Origin: Emticicia soli
GTDB taxonomy: Bacteria > Bacteroidota > Bacteroidia > Cytophagales > Spirosomataceae
Length of the DNA: 64,000 nucleotides
Reading direction: 5' to 3'
NCBI RefSeq assembly: GCF_037860775.1
Contig: NZ_JBBEWC010000004.1
Location: 186,001 to 250,000, forward strand
Shown here: one piece after another, positions 34,537 through 42,451 of the stretch
How the letters are laid out: the number at the start of each line of letters is the position of its first letter
How positions within the stretch are numbered: the first letter of the stretch is position 1
The notes under the pieces: generated by a model
The model's database searches: none
Told to the model about the DNA's origin: nothing
The model's input: the letters and a program-made list of their open reading frames with translations, nothing else
Program-made: the position numbers and the translations under genes

Positions 34537-37500
34537 ATGGAAAATTCTTCAAGTAGTTTTATAAAATATCCTGATGTGGATGGGCTTGACCCCAAGCAAT
34601 TCATTATCATTAAAGGAGCCAAAGTAAATAACCTAAAAAATGTTGATGTTGCTATTCCACGAAACAAATTAGTAGTTGTTACGGGCTTATCAGGCAGTGG
34701 GAAATCGTCATTAGCTTTTGATACACTTTTTGCAGAGGGGCAACGTATGTATGTAGAGAGTCTTAGTTCGTATGCCCGCCAGTTTTTAGGCCGTATGGAG
34801 AAGCCTGATGTTGAATACATCAAGGGGGTATCGCCAGCTATTGCCATCGAACAAAAAGTAGCTACTAAAAACCCTCGCTCAACGGTTGGTACTACTACCG
34901 AAATATACGATTACCTCAAACTCTTATTTGCTCGCATCGGTATCACCTACTCGCCAGTTACGGGCCGGGAAGTAAAAAAAGATACGGTTACAGACGTAGT
35001 TAATTTTATACTCTGGCACGAAGAAGGCACAAGAGTAATGGTGCTTACACCATTAAAAATTAAAGAAGACCGAAACATTAAGAAAGAGCTCGACCTGCTA
35101 CTACACAAGGGCTATACCCGTGTGTTGGTTGATGGAGAAATAAAACAGATTGAAGAGATACTTGAGGGTGAGTTGGAAATTGATGAGCAAAAGCATAAAA
35201 TAGAAATTCTGATTGACAGGAATACTGTAAAACATGACGATGAAGATACCCAATTCCGTTTTTCAGATTCGGTTCAAACAGCTTTTTTTGAAGGAGAAGG
35301 CGAATGTATTATAGATGTAATAGGTAAAGAAAAACGTACTTTCTCTGATAAATTTGAATTAGACGGGCTAAGTTTTGAAGAGCCTAGCGTAAACCTTTTT
35401 ACATTCAACAACCCTTATGGTGCATGTAAACGCTGTGAAGGTTTTGGCAAGATACTCGGCATAGACCCAGATTTGGTAATTCCAGACAAAAACCTTTCGA
35501 TTTTTGAAGGTGCCATTGCCCCTTGGAGAACCGAACGCATGAGCGAATGGGTAGCGCCTTTGCTTAGAAACGGTATCCGCTTCGACTTCCCGATTCATAG
35601 AGCTTACAGAGACCTGACACAAGAGCAAAAAGATTTGCTCTGGACGGGCAACTCATATTTTCAAGGTTTAAATGCATTCTTTGCTGATATTGAAAGCCAG
35701 GTACATAAGGTTCAGTATAGAGTAATGCTTTCTCGCTACAGAGGCCGCACCGATTGCCCTGATTGTCGGGGTTCTCGTTTGCGCAAAGATGCAGCCTATG
35801 TAAAAATCGGCGGAGTTTCTATTACAGATATAGTGCTGATGCCAATTTCTGATGTAGTACAGTTTTTCAAAAAACTGGAGCTACCTGACTATCAGCATGG
35901 TGTGTCTAAAAGAATTTTGATTGAAATTAAAAGTCGCCTCGATTTTATGGAGCGTGTTGGTTTAGGCTACCTTACTTTAAACCGACTTACGTCCAGCTTA
36001 TCGGGCGGAGAGTTTCAGCGAATCAAACTGGCCACTTCGCTGGGCAGTGCCTTGGTTGGCTCTATGTACATTCTTGATGAACCAAGTATTGGTTTACACC
36101 CAAGAGATACCCGTTTACTGGTTGGTGTATTAGAATCGTTAAGAGATTTAGGCAATAGCGTAGTAGTTGTAGAGCATGAAGAAGAAGTAATGATGGCTGC
36201 CGACGAAATTGTTGACATCGGCCCCGATGCCGGAACACAAGGCGGCAATCTGATTTTTCAGGGTAATTGGGAGGATATTAAGCGGTTGAAAGAAAAAGTA
36301 ACCCCACCCCTAACCCTCCCCAACAGTGGGGAGGGAGTTAATACTGCTGACGCAGTTACTTTTATTAAATCTGATGGTGAGGCAGTCAACAGAGGCAGCC
36401 ATATTTATGCAGAGCCTTATTATCATACCAATCCTAAAGACTGGGAAATTCTTAAAAATTTCGCCAAAGAAAATCGCAAAAACCAGACAGAAGCAGAAAA
36501 ACTGCTTTGGGAAAATCTAAGAAAAGAAAAACTAGGTTATAAATTCAGACGACAACATACTATAGAAACATTCATTGCGGATTTTGTGTGTCTTGAAAAG
36601 AATCTGGTTATTGAAGTAGATGGCGATATACATGAAAACTTTGAAGAATATGACAAAGCCAGAACAAAATTCTTAAATACTAGTGGATTTACGGTAGTAA
36701 GGTTTTCAAATAAAGAAGTGCTTGAAAACACACAAACTGTAATAGAGGAAATCAAAAAGAAACTAAAAGAAATTCCTGATTTTGAGACAGTCTCTATAAA
36801 AGAAGACATTTCTACCGCTAACTCCCTCCCCACTGTTGGGGAGGGTCGGGGTGGGGTTATTAGCCACACCATCCGCTTCCTTACGGGCGAAGACCAGATA
36901 GTAGTGCCTGCTCAAAGAAGAAAACCTACCGACTTTATTGAAATAAAAGGTGCTAGAGAAAATAACCTGAAAGAATTAGACGTAAAATTCCCGATAGGAA
37001 CGCTTACGGTTGTAACAGGCGTGAGTGGCTCGGGGAAATCGACATTGGTACGAAAAATCTTATTCCCCGCCATAGCCCGACTGAAAGGCGAATACAGCGA
37101 AGAGGCAGGGAAATACACCGATTTAACAGGCTCACTAGATAGAATTACTCAGGTAGAAATGGTTGACCAGAACCCTATCGGTAAATCATCACGTTCTAAT
37201 CCGGTTACCTATATCAAGGCTTATGATTACATCAGACAGATGATGGCCGACCAGCCTCTCTCAAAAGCACGTGATTATAAACCAGCCTTTTTCTCATTCA
37301 ATGTTGACGGTGGGCGTTGTGAGGCGTGTCAGGGTGAAGGTGAGCAAACCATCGAGATGCAATTTATGGCCGATGTGCGTCTGAAATGCGAAAGTTGTCA
37401 TGGAAAACGCTTCAAGCAAGAAATTCTGGAAGTAAAATATAATGAGAAGGATATTTCTGATATTCTTGCCATGACGGTCGATGAAGCCTTGGATTTCTTT

Positions 37501-37938
37501 AGAGCAAGCGACCCTAAACTGGCCGAAAAACTGCAACCGCTGCAAGATGTAGGCTTGGGCTATATTGGTTTGGGTCAATCGTCAAGTACGCTATCGGGTG
37601 GAGAAGCACAGCGGGTTAAGCTGGCCTTCTTTTTGAGCAAAGGCAATGCAGATAAAGGAAAAACCTTGTTTGTATTTGACGAACCGACAACAGGTTTGCA
37701 TTTCCACGACATCAAGAAGTTACTGAAAGCCATCAACGCTTTAGTTGACCAGGGTGACTCGGTGATTATTATTGAGCACAACATGGAAGTTATTAAATCG
37801 GCCGACTGGATTATTGATTTGGGCCCTGAGGGTGGCGAAAAAGGCGGGTATCTGACATTTGAAGGAACACCCGAAGAAATGGTAAAAATAGAAAATAATT
37901 ATACTGCAGATTTTCTGAAAGAAAAAATAAAACTCTGA
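34537..37938 (+). CDS. uvrA: Excinuclease ABC subunit A with an in-frame DUF559 insertion
   Basis: This 1133-residue protein is the damage-sensing ATPase of nucleotide excision repair. Walker A motifs occur at GLSGSGKS (50-57) and again in GVSGSGKSTL after residue 820. ABC signatures are LSGGEFQRIKLA and LSGGEAQRVKLA, and Zn-type CxxC modules include CPDCRGSR and CEACQGEGE/CESCHGKRF. Residues 589-774 are foreign to UvrA: a 186-codon block bounded by inverted repeats and containing a DUF559 PD-(D/E)XK-type nuclease domain. Without it the protein would be 947 residues, the normal size. The insertion lies in the variable linker between the two ABC halves, after GNLIFQGNWEDIKRLKEKV and before SHTIRFLTGEDQI, so UvrA may still fold and act. 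Confidence 0.95.
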   Translation: MENSSSSFIKYPDVDGLDPKQFIIIKGAKVNNLKNVDVAIPRNKLVVVTGLSGSGKSSLAFDTLFAEGQRMYVESLSSYARQFLGRMEKPDVEYIKGVSPAIAIEQKVATKNPRSTVGTTTEIYDYLKLLFARIGITYSPVTGREVKKDTVTDVVNFILWHEEGTRVMVLTPLKIKEDRNIKKELDLLLHKGYTRVLVDGEIKQIEEILEGELEIDEQKHKIEILIDRNTVKHDDEDTQFRFSDSVQTAFFEGEGECIIDVIGKEKRTFSDKFELDGLSFEEPSVNLFTFNNPYGACKRCEGFGKILGIDPDLVIPDKNLSIFEGAIAPWRTERMSEWVAPLLRNGIRFDFPIHRAYRDLTQEQKDLLWTGNSYFQGLNAFFADIESQVHKVQYRVMLSRYRGRTDCPDCRGSRLRKDAAYVKIGGVSITDIVLMPISDVVQFFKKLELPDYQHGVSKRILIEIKSRLDFMERVGLGYLTLNRLTSSLSGGEFQRIKLATSLGSALVGSMYILDEPSIGLHPRDTRLLVGVLESLRDLGNSVVVVEHEEEVMMAADEIVDIGPDAGTQGGNLIFQGNWEDIKRLKEKVTPPLTLPNSGEGVNTADAVTFIKSDGEAVNRGSHIYAEPYYHTNPKDWEILKNFAKENRKNQTEAEKLLWENLRKEKLGYKFRRQHTIETFIADFVCLEKNLVIEVDGDIHENFEEYDKARTKFLNTSGFTVVRFSNKEVLENTQTVIEEIKKKLKEIPDFETVSIKEDISTANSLPTVGEGRGGVISHTIRFLTGEDQIVVPAQRRKPTDFIEIKGARENNLKELDVKFPIGTLTVVTGVSGSGKSTLVRKILFPAIARLKGEYSEEAGKYTDLTGSLDRITQVEMVDQNPIGKSSRSNPVTYIKAYDYIRQMMADQPLSKARDYKPAFFSFNVDGGRCEACQGEGEQTIEMQFMADVRLKCESCHGKRFKQEILEVKYNEKDISDILAMTVDEALDFFRASDPKLAEKLQPLQDVGLGYIGLGQSSSTLSGGEAQRVKLAFFLSKGNADKGKTLFVFDEPTTGLHFHDIKKLLKAINALVDQGDSVIIIEHNMEVIKSADWIIDLGPEGGEKGGYLTFEGTPEEMVKIENNYTADFLKEKIKL
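36300..36340 (+). repeat. Left terminal inverted repeat of the DUF559 element
   Basis: This 41-nt repeat has an inner 8-bp palindrome (CCCTCCCC/GGGGAGGG around AACAGT). It is translated in frame as PPLTLPNSGEGV. It matches the reverse complement of the right repeat except for one substitution and one 1-nt indel. Confidence 0.85.
36819..36858 (-). repeat. Right terminal inverted repeat of the DUF559 element
   Basis: This 40-nt inverted copy of the left repeat is translated in frame as NSLPTVGEGRGGV. It keeps the same inner GGGGAGGG-type palindrome. Confidence 0.85.
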
Positions 37939-37962
37939 CCAGAAGGTCAGAGTTTTATTTTT
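37923..37962. terminator. Bidirectional terminator overlapping the ends of uvrA and marR
   Basis: An 18-bp perfect stem (37923-37940 with 37945-37962) and 4-nt loop include the uvrA stop codon and the last bases of the convergent marR gene. A/T runs at both ends allow termination in both directions. Confidence 0.85.
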
Positions 37963-38428
37963 ATGGCATTATTTCAAATATAATATTCTCTTTTACTTTG
38001 CTGTTCTCTTCATCTACCATGCTATTTATTTCTTTGATTACCTCAAAAAAAACAGCTAGTTTTTCGGCAGGTATTGTCTCTTGAATCTTTTTATTGAATA
38101 TAATTACACCTTCCCGGGCAAAGTTTCTTTTCTTTTTGCCTTCTTCTGTCAGATACACCTTTACAAAGCGTTTATCGTCGGCATCGGTCTCACGGTAAAT
38201 CCAGCCTTTTTCTTCCAGCGTTTTCAGCATACGGGTCAGGCTTCGGGGTTCCATACCTATCGAAGGGCCTATTTTTGTGGCAGGTGTCCCTTTCTCTGAA
38301 TCAATGTTTAGCAATACATAGCCAATGGCCATCGTAATATCATATTGGCTTGCATAGGCATTGTACATACGTGAAATAGCATGCCAAGCCCATTTTATGT
38401 AAAAATCTATTGTTTTTTCCTTCCTCAT
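37961..38428 (-). CDS. MarR-family transcriptional regulator
   Basis: This 155-residue winged-helix protein has an N-terminal dimerisation helix, a recognition helix and wing in RSLTRMLKTLEEKGWIYRETDADDKRFVKVYLTEEGKKK, and a long C-terminal helix. An 18-bp perfect palindrome built on TATGCnnGCATA lies 43-60 bp upstream of its start. The same core palindrome precedes both acyl-CoA dehydrogenase units in the window. This suggests it is an autoregulated repressor of acyl-CoA/fatty-acid oxidation genes, with an acyl-CoA-type ligand likely. The link is inferred from site sharing. Confidence 0.9.
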   Translation of the reverse strand: MRKEKTIDFYIKWAWHAISRMYNAYASQYDITMAIGYVLLNIDSEKGTPATKIGPSIGMEPRSLTRMLKTLEEKGWIYRETDADDKRFVKVYLTEEGKKKRNFAREGVIIFNKKIQETIPAEKLAVFFEVIKEINSMVDEENSKVKENIIFEIMP

Positions 38429-38453
38429 TTATATTTTTTGCTTCGGGTAACCA

Positions 38454-38488
38454 CAAATGTAGAAAAAAATCAGTATGCAGGCATACTG
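38454..38488 (-). promoter_or_regulatory. marR promoter and autoregulatory operator
   Basis: TACATTTG (minus strand, 38454-38461) is a perfect -7 box. CAGTATGCAGGCATACTG at 38471-38488 is a perfect 8-2-8 palindrome over the expected -33 region, so binding there would block the promoter. Confidence 0.7.
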
Positions 38489-38582
38489 TTGCAAAAATTA
38501 TTTTGAGAATAACATGAGGCTGATCTTATAGAGGCTTATCTCATTGAAAGAAAACGGATTATATATAAGTCTGTAGATATGC

Positions 38583-38628
38583 AAACAACCCCGAAAAATC
38601 AGAAAAATGTCTGGTTTCGAGGTTGTTT
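38583..38628 (-). terminator. Terminator of the SnoaL-like gene
   Basis: A 14-bp stem with one mismatch (38583-38596 with 38615-38628) lies 25 bp past the stop of the SnoaL-like gene on the minus strand. Confidence 0.6.
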
Positions 38629-38652
38629 TATACTCAATTCATTAAAACATTA

Positions 38653-39066
38653 TTAACTATACAATTTTGAGAAAAATGAATCAACTATTTGCTGATTTTC
38701 AGGAAAATTATGTACTTCGACAATTTTACCATTTTCAATTTTCCACAAAAGACAATACATATTATTCAGATTCTCTTCATTTTCAAGATTACTCCAATTT
38801 CTATGACAGTCGATTACAAAATTTTCATTCACACCCATAACTATCGGTTCTGCCTTAAATAGCCCTTTCCCTAATTGTTGAAAATATTCTAAAACCGATT
38901 CAATTCCCACTTTTGTTCCACTTAATGGATGTGTTCCAGGAATATGCCATTTTATATTTTCATCAAGGACTTCACCTATTTTATCATAATTTTTTTCAGC
39001 ATATGCTGAAAAAAAAGCTCCGATTAGCTTAATATTTGGATGTTGTTCTTCCATAAAATTTTGCAA
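38653..39066 (-). CDS. SnoaL/NTF2-like fold protein
   Basis: This 137-residue protein fits the SnoaL-like cone-shaped fold. A helical start is followed by IKWHIPGTHPLSGTKVGIESVLEYFQQL, then curved strands including MYCLLWKIENGKIVEVHNFPENQQIVDSFF. Such proteins include isomerases, hydrolases and binding proteins for small molecules; many are uncharacterised. It follows ilvE on the same strand by 33 bp and may be cotranscribed, but no functional tie is evident. Confidence 0.75.
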   Translation of the reverse strand: MQNFMEEQHPNIKLIGAFFSAYAEKNYDKIGEVLDENIKWHIPGTHPLSGTKVGIESVLEYFQQLGKGLFKAEPIVMGVNENFVIDCHRNWSNLENEENLNNMYCLLWKIENGKIVEVHNFPENQQIVDSFFSKLYS

Positions 39067-39099
39067 AATACTACTAACCTGAATTTTCTCTAAATTACA

Positions 39100-40170
39100 T
39101 TAAGCGTTTACTTTCCAAACCCAGCCGAATGTATCGTCAACTTTACCTGTACGAACATCATTCAAAGCCTTTTTCAATTTCGATGAAACAGATTCTTCAG
39201 TAATTTCTGGTAATACATAATCTTCTCCGTTATAACCAATGGCAGCAAACGGCGAAACTACTACGGCTGTTCCGGCTCCAAATACCTCAGTAACGCTTCC
39301 GCTGCTGATACCTGCTATTACTTCTTCTACCGATACTTTTCTTTCTTCAACCTCCAAGCCTAGCGATTTCGCCAATTGTATCAACGAGTCACGGGTGATA
39401 CCTTTCAAGATAGTGCTGCTTACAGCAGGGGTAACCAACTTACCATCTATTATAAACATTACGTTCATGGTACCCGATTCTTCAAAATATTTGTGTTCAA
39501 GGGCATCTGTCCACAACAATTGTGTATAACCTTGCTCTTGCGCCAATTTAGCCGGATACAACGATGCCGCATAGTTACCTGCACATTTTGCATAACCAAC
39601 ACCACCCGCAGCCGCACGGATATATTCTGTTTCTACTTTCACTTTCGGAGGTGTAGAGTAATATTTACCAGCAGGGCTCATGATAATCATGAAGCGGTAG
39701 TTTTGTGATGGGCGAACTCCCAAATACACATCGCTCGAGAACATGAATGGACGTAGATACAACGAATTATCTTCTCCTTTTGGCACCCAAGCAGCATCTA
39801 AACGCAACAATTCTTCAAGGCCACCAATAAAGATTTCCTCCGGTATTTGTGCCATACACATACGTTCGGCCGAAATATTAAAGCGTTTCCAGTTTTCTTG
39901 TGGACGGAACATCAACACCTCGTCGTTATCGTTTTTGAAAGCTTTCATTCCTTCAAAAATTGCCTGTCCATAATGCAATACAGCTAGGGCCGGGTTATAG
40001 CTAATCTCACCAAATGGCAATATTTTAGGCGTTTGCCATTGCCCATCAATGTAATCAGCCACGAGCATGTGGTCTGTAAAGAGTGAGCCAAATACAATAT
40101 TATTAGGGTCAAACTGACTAATTCTGCTTTCAGTAACCGTCGTAACGTCGAAGTTCAATGTCTCTGTCAT
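39100..40170 (-). CDS. ilvE: Branched-chain amino acid aminotransferase
   Basis: This 356-residue fold-type IV PLP enzyme has the substrate/cofactor features HYGQAIFEGMKAF, YLRPFMFSSD and VGYAKCAGNYAASLYPAKLAQ, whose Lys in the YAKC context is the expected PLP-binding residue. The class signature around FEESGTMNVMFIIDGKLVTP is also present. It catalyses the last step of Val, Leu and Ile synthesis and their first catabolic step. It resembles the larger (~355-residue) type shared by many Bacteroidota and eukaryotes rather than the ~310-residue E. coli type. Confidence 0.95.
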   Translation of the reverse strand: MTETLNFDVTTVTESRISQFDPNNIVFGSLFTDHMLVADYIDGQWQTPKILPFGEISYNPALAVLHYGQAIFEGMKAFKNDNDEVLMFRPQENWKRFNISAERMCMAQIPEEIFIGGLEELLRLDAAWVPKGEDNSLYLRPFMFSSDVYLGVRPSQNYRFMIIMSPAGKYYSTPPKVKVETEYIRAAAGGVGYAKCAGNYAASLYPAKLAQEQGYTQLLWTDALEHKYFEESGTMNVMFIIDGKLVTPAVSSTILKGITRDSLIQLAKSLGLEVEERKVSVEEVIAGISSGSVTEVFGAGTAVVVSPFAAIGYNGEDYVLPEITEESVSSKLKKALNDVRTGKVDDTFGWVWKVNA

Positions 40171-40346
40171 GATAAACTATAATTAATATAAACTCAAATA
40201 ACTTTTTTTATTTGCGAAACAACAAATAATATACCACATTGTCAAGGAAAAATGCAAAAATAGTTGTTAAGACAAGTTTTTTAATTTCGTCAATGCCTCT
40301 GGTTCAAAAAACAGGCTATTTCCATACTGATATTTGCTATTTTCGC

Positions 40347-40367
40347 TACTTTTGCGTAAATATTGAC
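40347..40367 (+). promoter_or_regulatory. -7 box and partial operator of nrtR
   Basis: TACTTTTG at 40347-40354 is a perfect -7. The overlapping TTTGCGTAAA starting at 40351 is identical to the left half of the two operators downstream of nrtR, and sits at the same position relative to the -7 box; its right half is degenerate. This suggests nrtR is weakly autoregulated and supports the ATG at 40377. Confidence 0.5.
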
Positions 40368-40376
40368 TCCGTGAGT

Positions 40377-41078
40377 ATGTCTGAAACAAATGAAATTAAA
40401 GTAGCCGTCGATGCAATTGTTTTTGGTTATCAGCAAAACACCCTTTATGTGCTGCTGGTAAAGCAGAAGTTTGGGCAGATGAAAGGCACTTGGGTTTTGC
40501 CGGGTGGTTTCGTGCTAAAAGAAGAATCGCTGAAGGAAGCCGTAACTCGTGAATTACAGGAAGAAGCAGGCATAAAAGTAAATTATCTGGAGCAACTCTA
40601 CACTTTTGGCGACGATGTTCACCGAGACCCACGTTTCAGGGTTATATCAGTAGCTTATTTTGCATTGGTAAACCCTAACAATTTTGCGCTGGTGCATCAG
40701 AACGATACCGATGCCGAAGAAGCACAATGGTTTGCCATTGACCGCATACCCAAACTAGGCTACGACCACAACGAGATTATAAAAGTAGCACACCAGCGGC
40801 TCAAAAATAAACTTGCTTACCAACCAATCGGCTTCGATTTACTAGCTGATGAGTTTCCATTCTCTGACCTCGAAAGTCTCTATACGGTTATCTTAGAACA
40901 AGACATTGACCGACGGAATTTCAGAAAGAAAATACTCAGCCTCGGCATAGTAGAAGAAACAAACACGCTATCGGCTAGCACAGGAAGCGGCCGACCTGCC
41001 CGCCTATTCAAGTTTAATAAAGACCAATATAACCAGCTTTTAGACGAAGGTTTTCATTTTGAAATAAAATTTGCGTAA
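40377..41078 (+). CDS. nrtR: NrtR-type Nudix transcriptional regulator
   Basis: The start is set at 40377, giving 233 residues that begin MSETNEIKVAVDAIVFG. An upstream frame reaching 40239 would start before the -7 box. The N-terminal Nudix-like domain has GGFVLKEESLKEAVTRELQEEAGI. The C-terminal part (RKKILSLGIVEET ... SGRPARLFKFNKDQYNQLL) is the winged helix of the NrtR family. NrtR proteins control NAD synthesis genes and sense ADP-ribose; the Bacteroides AraR branch controls arabinose genes instead. Its position in front of Prs- and NAMPT-like genes, and the operators next to it, favour the NAD role. Confidence 0.85.
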   Translation: MSETNEIKVAVDAIVFGYQQNTLYVLLVKQKFGQMKGTWVLPGGFVLKEESLKEAVTRELQEEAGIKVNYLEQLYTFGDDVHRDPRFRVISVAYFALVNPNNFALVHQNDTDAEEAQWFAIDRIPKLGYDHNEIIKVAHQRLKNKLAYQPIGFDLLADEFPFSDLESLYTVILEQDIDRRNFRKKILSLGIVEETNTLSASTGSGRPARLFKFNKDQYNQLLDEGFHFEIKFA

Positions 41079-41143
41079 ATTTTACACAAAATATTTTGAA
41101 CTGAAATTTTATTGTATTTATATTTGCGTAAAAATTACACAAA
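41070..41143 (+). promoter_or_regulatory. Promoter of the NAD/ADP-ribose operon with two NrtR-like operators
   Basis: Operator 1 (41070-41090) has half-sites TTTGCGTAAA and TTTACACAAA, an almost perfect 10-1-10 inverted repeat overlapping the nrtR stop. Operator 2 (41123-41143) has TTTGCGTAAA and ATTACACAAA. Between them lie TTTG at 41095-41098 and TATATTTG at 41119-41126 (20-nt spacing), so operator 2 overlaps the -7 box and operator 1 ends just upstream of the -33. This layout fits repression of the prs-like gene starting at 41147. Confidence 0.75.
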
Positions 41144-41146
41144 TCC

Positions 41147-42010
41147 ATGAAAACACTTAATTTAGATACAAACTTTAATCCGTTCCCAGAATCTGAGAGC
41201 ATTAAGTTTGAAGCGTTCACTTTTTCAGGCGGAGAACCACACATCAAAATACGTCCTGATTTTGATACTGTAGAGCCCGTAACAATTAGCCACCGCTTAA
41301 ACTCATTCAACGATTTAGGGCTTTTGTGTGTAGCAGTTGATGCGCTCAAACGCATGGGTGTAAAAGAAATCAACGCTTTTATTCCCTATTTTCCGGCAGC
41401 TCGACAAGACAGAGTAATGGTTGCCGGCGAGTCCCTAAGCGTAAAAGTATATGCCGATATTATTAATGCTTTGCAATTAAGTAAAGTAAGCGTTTTTGAC
41501 CCACATTCGGAGGTTACGCCAGCTGTGTTGAATAACTGCGAGGTAATACCAAACCATGCTTTTATCAAAAAGGTAATAGAAAACATCGGAAACGATACCT
41601 TGCTAATTTCACCGGATGGAGGTGCTTTAAAGAAAATCTATAAAGTTTCTGAATATCTGGGTGGTGTTGAGGTTGTAGAATGCGCTAAAAGCAGAGATGT
41701 AAAAACCGGAAAATTATCAGGCTTTAAAGTTTATACTGATGATTTAGAAGGTAAAGATTGCCTGATAGTAGACGACATCTGCGACGGTGGAGCAACTTTT
41801 ATAGGATTGGCAGAAGAGTTGAAAAAGAAAAATGCAGGAAAGCTCTACTTAGCAGTCAGTCACGGGATATTTAGCAAAGGATTGGCAAATCTGACGCCAC
41901 ATTTTACAAAGATATTCACTACTGATTCAGTGAAGGATATTGAAGGAGAAGGTGTTGAGCAGATTGCATTTAGAGCTTTATATTGGGAAGAAAAACGCAA
42001 CGCACAATAA
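41147..42010 (+). CDS. Ribose-phosphate pyrophosphokinase (Prs) homologue, divergent
   Basis: This 287-residue protein keeps the Prs landmarks: FTFSGGEPHIKI (ATP-binding loop, canonical FSDGE), AARQDRVMVAGESLSVKVYADII, the SPDGGALKK block, a catalytic-loop-like AKSRDVKTGKLSG, and the PRPP loop LIVDDICDGGATF. It is shorter than canonical Prs (about 310-320) and belongs to the divergent type found next to NAMPT genes. It could make PRPP for nicotinamide salvage. Alternatively, as in the NARP1 pathway, it could pyrophosphorylate ADP-ribose (Adps). Context (NrtR, macrodomain, NAMPT) makes both plausible; sequence reading alone cannot decide. Confidence 0.85.
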   Translation: MKTLNLDTNFNPFPESESIKFEAFTFSGGEPHIKIRPDFDTVEPVTISHRLNSFNDLGLLCVAVDALKRMGVKEINAFIPYFPAARQDRVMVAGESLSVKVYADIINALQLSKVSVFDPHSEVTPAVLNNCEVIPNHAFIKKVIENIGNDTLLISPDGGALKKIYKVSEYLGGVEVVECAKSRDVKTGKLSGFKVYTDDLEGKDCLIVDDICDGGATFIGLAEELKKKNAGKLYLAVSHGIFSKGLANLTPHFTKIFTTDSVKDIEGEGVEQIAFRALYWEEKRNAQ

Positions 42011-42040
42011 TAATAAGCTCAAAGTATAATTTAAAAAACA

Positions 42041-42451
42041 ATGAAAACCACATTATACAGACCCATAGGACTAAAAGAGCTACAACTGATTATTGATAGT
42101 GGGTACAAAAAATTCCCGCCTCGTTTAACTTGGCAACCTATTTTTTATCCCGTCTTGAATCAGGCATACGCCGAGCAAATAGCTTTAGAATGGAATACTA
42201 ACGATGAGTTTTCGGGTTATTGTGGCATTGTAACAGCCTTCTCTTTACCAACAGCATATTTACAACAATATCCTGTTCAGAATGTCGGTGCCAAAATACA
42301 TGAAGAGCTATGGGTGCCTTCAGAAGAATTAGAAGCCTTTAATAATCAAATAATTGGGGATATAGAAATCATAAAAGTTTTTGTGAGTAAACAATTTGAT
42401 GCTTCAAAGACTGATGAAGCAACTAGAGTAGTAGCAAATCGTATACAATAA
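42041..42451 (+). CDS. ADP-ribosylation/crystallin J1-like protein
   Basis: This 136-residue soluble protein begins MKTTLYRPIGLKELQLI and contains PPRLTWQPIFYPVLNQAYAEQIALEWN and GAKIHEELWVPSEELEAFNNQIIG. It fits small proteins named ADP-ribosylation/crystallin J1, whose biochemical role is not established. Its stop overlaps the start of the macrodomain gene (TAATG at 42449-42453), so the two are translationally coupled and probably act together on ADP-ribose compounds. Family recognition is from memory of its motif pattern. Confidence 0.65.
   Translation: MKTTLYRPIGLKELQLIIDSGYKKFPPRLTWQPIFYPVLNQAYAEQIALEWNTNDEFSGYCGIVTAFSLPTAYLQQYPVQNVGAKIHEELWVPSEELEAFNNQIIGDIEIIKVFVSKQFDASKTDEATRVVANRIQ

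Larger units (their letters stand above)
36300..36858 (+). mobile_element. Inverted-repeat element encoding a DUF559 nuclease domain, inserted in frame in uvrA
   Basis: The block 36301-36858 is exactly 558 nt (186 codons) and is bounded by near-identical inverted repeats (36300-36340 and 36819-36858). Between them lies an open frame in phase with uvrA, encoding a DUF559-type endonuclease. Its marks are NQTEAEKLLWENLRKEKLG, FRRQHTIETFIADFVC and LVIEVDGDIH; the Asp of ADF and the ExD of EVDG are the expected metal-binding residues. No stop codon, transposase or obvious target duplication is visible. The mode of movement is unknown; the domain could be a homing-type nuclease that spreads the element. 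Confidence 0.85.

Noticed and set aside
36886..36960. Possibility that the uvrA insertion is an intein
   Set aside because: No N-terminal Cys/Ser splice junction, no HN-Cys/Ser/Thr at the end and no Hint-type blocks; the boundaries are inverted repeats.
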